Under the pieces are notes generated by a model. That model ran no database searches, was not told where the DNA came from, and was given only the letters and a program-made list of their open reading frames with translations. DNA of 20,465 bases from Chara braunii (lineage: Eukaryota > Streptophyta > Charophyceae > Charales > Characeae). Shown here piece after piece: positions 8,898 to 16,798 of the stretch; the stretch's first letter is position 1, and every line of letters begins with the position of its first letter. The stretch covers positions 1,383,610 to 1,404,074 of the forward strand of contig BFEA01000289.1 of assembly GCA_003427395.1 (NCBI GenBank), written 5' to 3'. Both the position numbers and the translations under genes were made by a program.

Positions 8898-8934
8898 CCA
8901 GTGTCTATAGGCTTACAGACCTCCGTAACACAAA
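8441..8934. other. Spacer between the duplicated units, with a GA microsatellite
   Basis: GA-rich patches lie at about 8500-8525 and 8855-8895. The rest shows no recognised feature, although some CTGACT-rich stretches resemble the duplicated units. Confidence 0.5.
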
Positions 8935-9440
8935 ACGCATGGACAACGCTTCGCACAGCTCGGAGGCAGACTGAATGAATGTCTAAACATGAATTCTTGA
9001 TTTATAGTTCGGATCGTTGAAGGTCTGCCTTTGCATGTCGTACCCGGAGTGCGTACAGTCCCGCATGGTGCTTGGTAACTTGGCAAGGTGCGACCGGGGC
9101 TGGGTACTGCTGACTGGACCGGGTAGGACTGCACAGTGCACACTGGACGGCTTGCCTACCGACTGCATCCCTGGGCTCACGGAAGACCAGTTCGGGATCT
9201 TCCGTAGGACTGCGTACTTGACCCTTCCAAACCATAACAACTATAATCTCTACACAACTTTGACTTCTACTCGACAAACCTACAACTCAAGCTCTCATGG
9301 GTCAACTGATATGGTACATGGGTGAGGACGAGGCCTAGGTGTTGAGCTTGGAACTGGATCTGCTACCGAAAGGTGATAACCGTTTCAATCGTATCAGCGA
9401 AAGAGAGGAAGAGAGAATGAGAAAGAGAGAAGAGGGCTAT
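8935..9440 (+). repeat. Duplicated unit of about 1 kb, copy B
   Basis: Diverged second copy of 7926-8440 with the same order of anchors and the same GA-rich end (9400-9440). The 102-codon open frame at 9017-9325 has no counterpart in copy A and is unlikely to be coding. Confidence 0.6.
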
Positions 9441-9782
9441 GAGGTACGGGCACATTACTAACCCTGCCGACAGTCTACGGGGTTCGACATCGTCATATAC
9501 TCCGGTTTTGCTGCTAATGTCAATTGAATGCGTTGTCAACTCGTAGGCTGCTAGTAATTTGTATGATCTTCATCTAGACACTAAGTAGGAAGAAGGACTG
9601 ACACACATGCGTTGGTGACCGTGAGAGTATGCTCCCACTGACAATCTGATGCGATATTCTGATTCTTCGTTGGTGTGGTAGCGGTGCATTACTACTATTT
9701 CGGACAGTGTCAGATTTTCTGGCTTTTCAATGTGACGGCCTAATCTGCGATTGTCATTTCGCCTTTGCATGCTTGCCTTCTG
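9441..9782. other. No gene recognised
   Basis: Ordinary sequence; nothing supported. Confidence 0.45.
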
Positions 9783-9804
9783 ATACTACTAGTAGTAGTA
9801 TTGA

Positions 9805-9854
<50 letters not shown>

Positions 9855-9856
9855 GT
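9783..9856. repeat. ATT microsatellite
   Basis: Begins with a TACTACTAGTAGTAGTA near-palindrome, then a pure ATT run to about 9856. Confidence 0.9.
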
Positions 9857-10098
9857 TGATATTCCCTATTAAAACATCAGGGGGTAAGCAGGGGTCAGGA
9901 CAGGGCAGAGTGTGGGGCGTTGGAGAGGAGAGAGACATTATCACTGTGTGGTGGTGCCTACCTCCTCCATCCTCCATTCTTTTCCCTGTTTGATCATCTC
10001 ATGTACCGATCTTTTCACAATTATAACTTGTCTAATGATATATTCCTATAAAGGTCCAGACGTCCCATTGCATGTATGATACGAGATCGATGACAGGG
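9857..10098. other. Short stretch without recognised features
   Basis: Contains a purine-rich patch at about 9890-9935 and nothing further that I can support. Confidence 0.4.
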
Positions 10099-10156
10099 CG
10101 ATTGCGGGAGCTCTGCCAGAGTTCAGGAGGAACTCTGGAGGCCGGGAACCATGAGG
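10099..10156 (+). repeat. Conserved hairpin element, copy 2 (possible ORF fragment)
   Basis: Partner of 349-406. CCAGAGTTC (10116-10124) and GAACTCTGG (10130-10138) form a perfect 9-bp stem with loop AGGAG. The minus-strand loop of the other copy is AGGCG, with different but self-complementary arms. The frame reads MTGRLRELCQSSGGTLEAGNHE. It then runs into GTACGC, and CTTACAG lies about 49 bases downstream, which could be a short intron. That reading is speculative because neither copy extends into a longer conserved frame. Confidence 0.6.
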
Positions 10157-10387
10157 TACGCATCACCTAATCCTTTCCCATATACCCTTACAGGCTACGC
10201 CCTTCTATTGGAGTGTTTGCATGACTTTGTGATATACTGTTTACATTTCTTCAGGACTAAGGTCAACAAAAGGGGAAGTGAATGTATGATTAAAATAAGA
10301 ATCCTGCCTGGTGAAATGGAAGGAATCTAAATTAACCAAGAGGGAACCTAGACTGTTTGGAATTGAAGAGTGAAGTAGGGCGATGGA

Positions 10388-10403
10388 GGCTCATGTGTGA
10401 GCC
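10388..10403. repeat. TGTG-loop hairpin upstream of the 71-bp array
   Basis: GGCTCA-TGTG-TGAGCC, 6 perfect pairs, with weaker pairing continuing outward. Confidence 0.7.
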
Positions 10404-10449
10404 GTCGTGCTACTTGTGTATGCTCTGAGTTGACTAAGGGTTGACAATT

Positions 10450-11103
10450 AGGTACTCATGTGTGAGTCACCTTACCCTCTGCCGATCCGACTGTCGTCGT
10501 GACGGGAAGGGGGTCCTAATGATAATCTATGAACTAATCTAAGTACTCTCTACCTGAGCGGCTGTCGTCGTGAGGGGACGAGGGTACAAACAACTAACCT
10601 AGGAACTAAACTAAGTACTCTCAANCTGAGCGGCTGTCGTCGTGAGGGGACGAGGGTACGAACAATAACTTTTGAACTAATCTAAGTACTCTCTACCTGA
10701 GCGGCTGTCGTCGTGAGGGGGCGAGGGTACAAACAACTACTTATGAACTAATCTAAGCGCTCTCTACCGGAACGACTGTCGTCGTGAAGGGACGAGGGTA
10801 CAAACAAATACTTATGAACTAGATTTGGTACTCTCTACCGGATCGACTGTCGTCGTGATGGGAGGAGGGTACTAACAATAACTTATGAACTAAAATAGGT
10901 ACTCTCTACCGTAACAACTGTCGTCGTGTCGGGAAAGGGGTATCTGACTATAACTTATAAACTAAACAGGTACTCTCTACCAGATCGACTGTCGTCGTGA
11001 CAGGAGGAGGGTTCTGCTACAGGCTATGAGCTAACTTAGGCACTCATGTGTGAGTTGCCTTACTGCCTTACCAGATCGGTTGCTGTCGTGACGGGAAAAG
11101 GGG
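10450..11103 (+). repeat. 71-bp tandem array with CTGTCGTCGTG core
   Basis: CTGTCGTCG starts at 10491, 10562, 10634, 10705, 10776, 10847, 10918 and 10989, so the period is 71 or 72; a degenerate ninth copy lies at about 11083. Each inner unit has GTACTCTCTACC, which can form a small GGTA-CTCTC-TACC hairpin, then the core, then GAGGGTAC and TATGAACTAA. The first (10450-10472) and last (11038-11060) units instead carry a longer hairpin, ACTCA-TGTG-TGAGT, inside an outer AGGT/ACCT or AGGC/GCCT stem with one bulged pyrimidine. There are no unique spacers and no open frame, so this is a minisatellite, not CRISPR or coding. One N lies at 10625. Confidence 0.9.
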
Positions 11104-11188
11104 TCTGACTCTTAAAAATAATAAAGGAAGGTTTCAGGGAGGGTCGTCCTCTTCACATGCTTGAGTCTAAGGATGACTAACAATCTGC

Positions 11189-11241
11189 AAAGAGTAGGAA
11201 ATCACATTTCTACTCTTTTTTTTTTTTTTTTTTTTTTTTTT
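11189..11241. repeat. 13-bp hairpin running into a T26 tract
   Basis: AAAGAGTAG-G-AAAT (11189-11202) pairs with ATTTCTACTCTTT (11206-11218) with a single bulged G and loop CAC. It merges into 26 T residues (11216-11241). On the plus strand this looks like a terminator; on the minus strand it looks like a poly(A) tail lying just after the 11283-11882 hairpin cluster. The second reading would suit a retroposed transcript, but no target-site duplication was found. Confidence 0.6.
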
Positions 11242-11282
11242 GCTTACTCACCTTCTGATAGTCCGACCACCAAACCGCTAGA

Positions 11283-11882
11283 GGGGAGGCTTCTGTAGGA
11301 GTCACCCTATTACTTGTTTAACGGCTGGACTACTCATTACCCAAGGAAAGTAGTAGAGGGACCTCTGTTGGGGTCTGTCTATTACTTACTTGATTCTGTA
11401 CTAACTCGCTAAGAGGGTAATCCTGTAGGAATACCCTAAACACTTGTCTTTTGTCCAAACTAACCTGGTCTCAGGATGGTCAGCTTCCGAAGGGCAACGG
11501 GATACCCTTGTTAGGATTATCCTAATACACTCATGAAGAGGACCTTGTCACGTGATAGTAGGGGGCTCTTGTGCGGGTCGCCTATTATTTACGCAGACCG
11601 CTACTAACTTCTGGGAGAAGGCTGACATTAAGATCTTTCAGAAGGTTACCTAAAGCAAATAGTAGGGTGCTTCTGTAGGAGCCTCAACTATTTGTTATAG
11701 GAGGGATACTCATGTGTGAGTTATCCTGCTACTCCGATCAGATCTTATGTATACAGTGAGTGAGACTAAGCAGAGAGTCAACTACTCATGAGTAACTTGC
11801 TCGACTTTCTGCTTTGACTAACTGATTGCTTGGTATTGATCAAGTAGCAAGAGATTCATGTCTGAATCAACTTACTACTTGA
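11283..11882. repeat. Cluster of nine hairpins, most with TGTR- or TGTT-type loops
   Basis: Successive hairpins lie at 11283-11308 (loop TGTA), 11348-11387 (TGTT, 17 of 18 paired), 11414-11437 (TGTA), 11499-11523 (TGTT), 11555-11588 (TTGTGC), 11656-11694 (TGTA, outer CAAATAGT/ACTATTTG), 11703-11727 (TGTG), 11768-11814 (AAGCAGAGAGTC with GACTTTCTGCTT, inner TACTCATGAGTA) and 11840-11882 (TGTC, outer TCAAGTAG/CTACTTGA). Stems differ in sequence but keep pairing, and several share a single mismatch or bulge at a similar distance from the loop. The steps of roughly 60-100 bases are close to the 71-bp period of the preceding array, so both probably descend from one unit. Confidence 0.8.
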
Positions 11883-13100
11883 GTAGGTTAACACAAATAG
11901 AAGAGGAAGGAAAGTACAATAGGAGCAAGGTCTTCGCATATCTAGAAAGGGAACAAGGAAACATGTTAGGACCGCGTGAGAAAAAAAACTTAAAAACCAC
12001 CGCGTAGTCCATAGTTGTTCATGGCTTTCGGATGGAAGACCACAACGATGAATGAGTTATGTCTCATCTACAAATGCGCCGAAACAGTGCGCTTATCTCC
12101 AAGAGAGAATGGAAGGACTGAGAGTAGGGTAAACACGAGTTTCCCTAAAAGATGACCTAGGACACAGGCATGAGAATCCTCGAGAGAAAGGAGGTAGTGA
12201 AAGACGGCTCTGGGTAGGATTGTGCGAATAGACCTGGGATGTCGGTCCCAAAGCTCACTACCCATATCTGAGGGCTTGACTCTTAGATATCAATATGTGG
12301 GAAATCAAGGGGCTGTTGAATCTTTGTTGACCTATGTGTGTGCAGGTCCAGACTTATTTTACAGCCGCATTGGAAGGAAAGGATCTACAAAAGGGTCCAA
12401 ACTTTCTGTTATCTCTCGATAGCAGGTCGGTTGTTACCGATTCAACTTTCTCCCTTTGACTTGATACCCACCTCTAAAGTCGAACCCTGTGGTCAGTAAA
12501 ACTGTTACCTGTGGTCATTGCCTAAATGGTCCTGGTCACTCTCAAGGGTCCTTTGTAGAAATGTCAGGGGGCTCGGCGTACGTCTCAGGAAAGACAAGGT
12601 TGTCATGCATGGTTTGGGAAGTGAGGGACAAGGTCAATGGTTGATGGTTGACGTCGTTAGTGCATGGTATGTGAACTGTCTTTGCATTATTCTGTGCAGG
12701 TCTGTTTTGTGCGTGATTTTGGATTGAACTGGACCTGGTCTGTTGAAGAGTCTCGGACACACAGCACTTGTGAAAGTGGGAAGGGTTCTCGGCGGTAATA
12801 CTTCCATATTCATCATATGTCCAACTTAACTTCTATACTATTCTGATGTTCAGCTAAGTCATAACCTGTCTAGAAAGATAGTACGTTCTTCGGTAAAAAG
12901 ATGGTTTAATCGTTAGTTACCAGGAGAATATCACATTACGCAGAAGCGAAAATAAACAGCCTTTTAAAAGTTCGACCTGATATATCTAACGGGTCAGTTC
13001 CAGGCGTCTTGCCGCGCGTACCCCATTTAGTGCTACAGCGATCGAGCAAACGCTCTCGGTCGACCTACCTCTACACAGGCATGTAAAAGCCTTTGCATGT
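11883..13100. other. No gene recognised
   Basis: Mixed-composition sequence with open frames of 60-72 codons on both strands and no recognisable domain. The hairpin clustering of the preceding kilobase is not continued. Confidence 0.5.
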
Positions 13101-13174
13101 GGGCCGGTAGCTCAGCAGGGATACGCCTACCTGAGGTTGGTGACAGCCCCTCGGGTAGAGGTAAGTTGTACCTC
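13101..13174 (+). repeat. tRNA-like head followed by two strong hairpins
   Basis: GGGCCGGTAGCTCAGCAGGG (13101-13120) holds a perfect A-box match and resembles a tRNA 5' end. No cloverleaf or B box follows, so it is a fragment at best. CTACCTGAGG (13127-13136) pairs with CCTCGGGTAG (13149-13158), 10 bp with one G-T pair. GAGGTA-AGTTG-TACCTC follows directly at 13158-13174. Confidence 0.5.
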
Positions 13175-13718
13175 GCGACGTCCTCGCCTACTGTGAGGCG
13201 TCGTGAGAGGTATAGCACGCGCGCACGGTCGGAGTGGTGACCGGTTCTTTTTCAGGGATAAATCCTGCGTGACACGACCGTGAGGTTCAGCGCTCCCAGC
13301 GGGGTGCGGGACCGCCGCGCGCGACAGCGCCGTCTCCGCTCGATCTCGATCCCCAAATCTCTTTGATGAAAGTTTGACGCCGTAACCGCTAATGCTAGGC
13401 CCAAGCTTGAGTTTTAGCTTTGACGGGCGCCTAAATAAGACGGGTATTGCGCGACGCGCAGATCTACCGAAAGCTTTCAAAACCACGTCGATGTCGATGT
13501 CATCCTCTGTACATACGCACAGGTCGTGGGCAAGCGCACCAATCAATAAGACAAAATCCTTTCAATCCTAACTTAAATCAGAAAAAATTGGGCCGCTAGC
13601 TATGCCGACTTTCACAATCATCAACCAAAAATAAAACGATCACGCGCACCTCGAATCTGCGCGTCCACACACTCTCTACTCTAGTCAACCATCCTGCCAA
13701 TATAAACCACAGACACCG
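13175..13718. other. GC-rich then ordinary sequence; no gene recognised
   Basis: A CGCCT/AGGCG hairpin with loop ACTGTG lies near 13187-13202. A 139-codon minus-strand frame (13127-13546) crosses GC-rich sequence and hairpins and shows no domain. Confidence 0.45.
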
Positions 13719-13855
13719 CCGCGCGTCGCGCGGTATATTTTAAACTTTGAATTAAACTGATATTCTGTTATTTGCAAAAACCAGGGCGGATACCCTTGTA
13801 AGGGTATTCGCACCGACAGCTTACCGGACCATATTAAGCGACGTCCCCGTCGCTT
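13719..13855. repeat. Three hairpins including TGTA-loop copy 2
   Basis: CCGCGCG-T-CGCGCGG lies at 13719-13733. GCGGATACCCT-TGTA-AGGGTATTCGC at 13786-13811 has 11 pairs including one G-T. AAGCGACG-TCCC-CGTCGCTT is at 13836-13855. The middle one is the inverted partner of 3777-3796. Confidence 0.75.
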
Positions 13856-13972
13856 CGCAAGATCAAAAGCTATAAATCCATCCAAACTCCAAATGCTGAC
13901 GGGAAAGGAACCAATCCGATTAGCCGACAGACTCAGGGTTGAGGCCTCCATCAAATCATGCCAACACAACGT

Positions 13973-14051
13973 TATGCTGCCAGGATTCTAACCTAGGTCT
14001 CCATTGTCCTAACATTAGGCCGCCGGGGTACTGACACTATACTACAACATT
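13973..14051 (-). pseudogene. tRNA-like sequence with abnormal anticodon arm
   Basis: On the minus strand most of a tRNA cloverleaf can be drawn. The acceptor stem is ATGTTG/CAGCAT (14050-14045 with 13979-13974). The D stem is GTAT/GTAC (14042-14039 with 14031-14028) with a 7-base loop. The T stem is CTAGG/CCTGG (13996-13992 with 13984-13980) with loop TTAGAAT. The A box (14044-14034) and B box GGTTAGAATCC (13993-13983) each have one deviation. TAGTATAGTG and GGAGACC resemble tRNA-Asp. The anticodon region is about 8 bases too long and holds CCTA-ATGT-TAGG instead of a normal arm, so no anticodon can be read. It may be a tRNA pseudogene, a SINE head, or a tRNA interrupted by a small insertion. 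Confidence 0.5.
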
Positions 14052-14224
14052 AGTCTCAATGGCCCCTCTGAACTGTCCTCTCCCTTTCGTCCTAGACAAA
14101 CGCCGGCTTCTCGTTAAGTGTCCTTAGTCTCTACCCTGCGAGCAAGGCCATAACCAAGGACGCGGGCCCTAACCGAGACCTTAGAAGGCGTTCTCGCCTC
14201 CCTCCAATAATTCTCACCATCAAA

Positions 14225-14242
14225 CATATATATATATATATA
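14225..14242. repeat. Short AT microsatellite
   Basis: Pure AT dinucleotide run of about nine units. Confidence 0.85.
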
Positions 14243-14340
14243 TGAATCTTATCTCAACACTCCCCCTGCAGTCTAGTACAGGAAGGCTAGGTCTCCATCT
14301 TGGCCCACCATAGTCTGGGTGATCGTGCCAGATCTACGGC

Positions 14341-14739
14341 CTACCGCGTTTGTTATTTTAGCGGTAGTGCCCTCGCAGGTTGCGCCACGATAGGCTTTTT
14401 CTCCTGATAAGCATTCAATTTGGACTCCAAAAGACTCAACTCTTATCCCACGTCATCCCGCGGCAGGTAAAACCATCCTGGGTGGCCACACCCCTGTAAG
14501 TCTTTACCCCTTCTGGCGAGATGTGGGCCCGCTGTTAGGTTGCACCGATCAGCAGCCGACACTAGGGGTTACGCCTTAGTGATGCCAGTTATACCCCTAG
14601 CTGGGTCTCTCATAAATGCCTCAAGATTAGCACAAGCGGCTGGACGGTGTGTCGCAACAATACAGGCCTACTGCGGGACTACGCAGAGGTCTGTCACACA
14701 TAAAAGGCATTTACCAGTCCTCTGTGAGACAACACAGAG
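14341..14739. repeat. Group of perfect or near-perfect hairpins
   Basis: CTACCGC/GCGGTAG lies at 14341-14347 and 14361-14367. CACTAGGG/CCTTAGTG at 14560-14581 overlaps the alternative CTAGGGGT/ACCCCTAG at 14562-14569 and 14593-14600. CAGGCCT-A-CTGCG closes with CGCAG-AGGTCTG at 14663-14693. CTCTGTG-AGACAA-CACAGAG is at 14720-14739. Overlapping open frames on both strands show no domain. Confidence 0.65.
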
Positions 14740-15440
14740 AGAACACGACAACCTCTCCACTATCACAAAACAGAATCACAGCCAGGTCCGCAAGGTCGTG
14801 GTCCCCTTCCTTGATCAAAGCAAGAAGACCACACATCCCGAAGACATTTCTCAATGAAGCTTTTGCGACCTTTACAAAAATTTCACCAATGGCCAAGCAA
14901 AAACGTGGAACTCCTCGTCAGACTTTATCATCCAAAATCAACTTACCATGCCATTAAATCTATTAACCACCCTTCATGCGAAGGAGGTCTCACTCAATAG
15001 GTCTCCCAACCATCCCTCTCTCTCTAGGATGAACTTCCACACGACGTTTCATTAAAACATTTTCCCTTTCTGAAGATGAGTCTTCCAACAAGCAAAAGAC
15101 AGCCTTCTCACAAAAGGCGTTTGTACCATAAAACAATACAAACTGAGAGACCAACTTATGGGTCCTCATCACAACTCAACAATAAACATTTGGCATGGCA
15201 AGCACTCGAGTCTCCAAGACTCATAAATCCCTTAGGATTCTCACAATTTCACAAAAACAAACTGCACTCCCTCTCCTTATACACGACCCTATCACCCGCC
15301 CGTGGGCAGATCGCACGAGTATACCGAAGAGTAAACAGTTCACCTTCATTCACATTCACAAAATGCACAGTACACAAGATGCTTCCCATACATCTCTCAC
15401 ACAAAGCCATCATACATCAGGATAAACCACACATGTGAAA
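14740..15440. other. No gene recognised
   Basis: Open frames of 60-120 codons exist on both strands and overlap each other, but none carries a recognisable domain. Confidence 0.45.
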
Positions 15441-15449
15441 GTGATTGTG

Positions 15450-15590
15450 ATCGTCATATATAGGGAATAGTCTCAGATAAAATCTCAACTCAATATATAC
15501 ATAGGGGTATAATATCCCAACTCAACCCAAATAATCATAATCTTGAATTACATATATATACATAGAGTCGAATAATCTTAGCTCAAGCTG
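15450..15590 (+). repeat. Degenerate AT-rich tandem repeat
   Basis: TATATACATAG followed by GGGTATAATATCCCAACTC- or AGTCGAATAATCTTAGCTC-like sequence occurs about 60 bases apart, near 15494 and 15553. A weaker unit begins at about 15457 (CATATATAGGGAATAG). Confidence 0.5.
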
Positions 15591-16474
15591 GCACCAGTGG
15601 TCCAGTATGGCCCAAAAATCATAGCCTCCTTAGTCAGAGCCAAACGGAAACAACTCTAAACAGGCGTAATCGCACTCCTCACATTGGAGGGATCCAAGTA
15701 ACCCAAGACTTATCCAAATATCCAACCCGGAACACAAGGTCCATCACGTCTCAATCAATCATAAGCTTACAACATCCCCGAATCAAAGCGTCGTGCATAC
15801 TCTTCTCTCCTATCTCAGCACAACCCGCATAGCAAGAGGTTTAGCACACTAACTCTCGAGGTCATAGCGCTCTGAAACCATAACTCAGGACCTACTCAAT
15901 TTAAAGCAGCCTCCTGTGTACAAACGTATAGACACTTACCCTTTCCCAGCTCAGGGCCGTATGGTTAAGAATAAACTCAGCCCCTAAAACACAATCAATT
16001 CATCTTGAATCGTAGGAAGACATCCCTGGATGACGGTATATGTCCTAATGAAGGACAAATATCACAACCAAAATAAAATCAGCCATCCTAGTAGATCCCA
16101 TCCTTACACGACCTCGTGATATGCTCAGGTCTACATTACAAACCATTCCCTCATCCGTTTCTTATCTCCAGCGGCCCATACATACACGAGGCTCACTCTC
16201 GTATTCTACCCAATCTACCCTTGACTAGATGCAAAAGCCTGAAAATTTGCTTATCCAATTTAACCTGAGGCCTCTTATGATCTGACATATACACACAATG
16301 CACTAAAGGCTTATATACACCTCTTCCGACCCGTTCTGTGTATAGTCAAGATCCTGTAAACTAAAACACAGGGCCGAAATCACACAACTAGTTAGCCTTC
16401 TACCTTGGCTCCCATGCACACGTATATACACAAGCTCTTAAGGGACGTACTTCGGCAAAACACGAGGGCATCCC
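15591..16474. other. No gene recognised
   Basis: An imperfect hairpin (GGTATATGTCC with GGACAAATATC, one A/A mismatch) lies near 16034-16062. No coding region is supported. Confidence 0.45.
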
Positions 16475-16798
16475 CTATCGCCCTGCTACTGCCCGAACCT
16501 CATCCCAATCTACAACCCTGTCATCTGGATAGTGGGAGCTTGCATAAACATCAATGATATTGACCAAGCTCCTTAGCCCTTGGCCATGGGGTACGACTCT
16601 TTGGTCCAGATACAGGCCATACAACAACTCGTATGTGTACCTTGCATATCCCCATTCTCGCACCTTCACTGCGGCCTCAGCTGCGGCCTCTACCCCAATC
16701 TCCCCTTGAGAACCTTCCATCTCGAGCTCCCCTAACCCCATCACCTGTTGAACTACAACGAGCGGCGTTAGGGTCGATGCTCGATGGGAGTTACGCAA
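16475..16798 (-). CDS. Doubtful 107-codon open reading frame
   Basis: This is the only open frame in the right half whose composition looks protein-like. It contains an acidic, alanine-rich stretch followed by EWGYARYTYELLYGLYLDQ and ends in VVDWDEVRAVAGR. It stands out as GC-richer than its AT-rich surroundings. I do not recognise a family, see no flanking exons, and cannot exclude chance or a fragment of a decayed retroelement. The Glu-Ala repeat comes from a short GGCCGCAG duplication near 16674-16690. The start chosen is simply the first ATG of the frame. Confidence 0.2.
   Translation of the reverse strand: MRNSHRASTLTPLVVVQQVMGLGELEMEGSQGEIGVEAAAEAAVKVREWGYARYTYELLYGLYLDQRVVPHGQGLRSLVNIIDVYASSHYPDDRVVDWDEVRAVAGR

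Noticed and set aside
10157-10205. 49-base intron between GTACGC and CTTACAG
   Set aside because: The flanking exon is only a short fragment and the joined frame has no support from the other copy.
10450-11103. CRISPR-like regular spacing
   Set aside because: The whole 71-bp unit repeats, with no unique spacers and no cas genes, in a eukaryotic-looking context.
13127-13546. 139-codon minus-strand open frame
   Set aside because: Overlaps strong hairpins and GC-rich sequence; Arg-rich low-information translation without a domain.
14255-15880. Minus-strand copia-like LTR element
   Set aside because: A polypurine-like CTGCAGGGGGAG before TGTTGAG (14271-14255) and a primer-site-like TGGTTTCAGAGC (15880-15869) are present, but the expected LTR sequences do not match each other and no pol motif was found.
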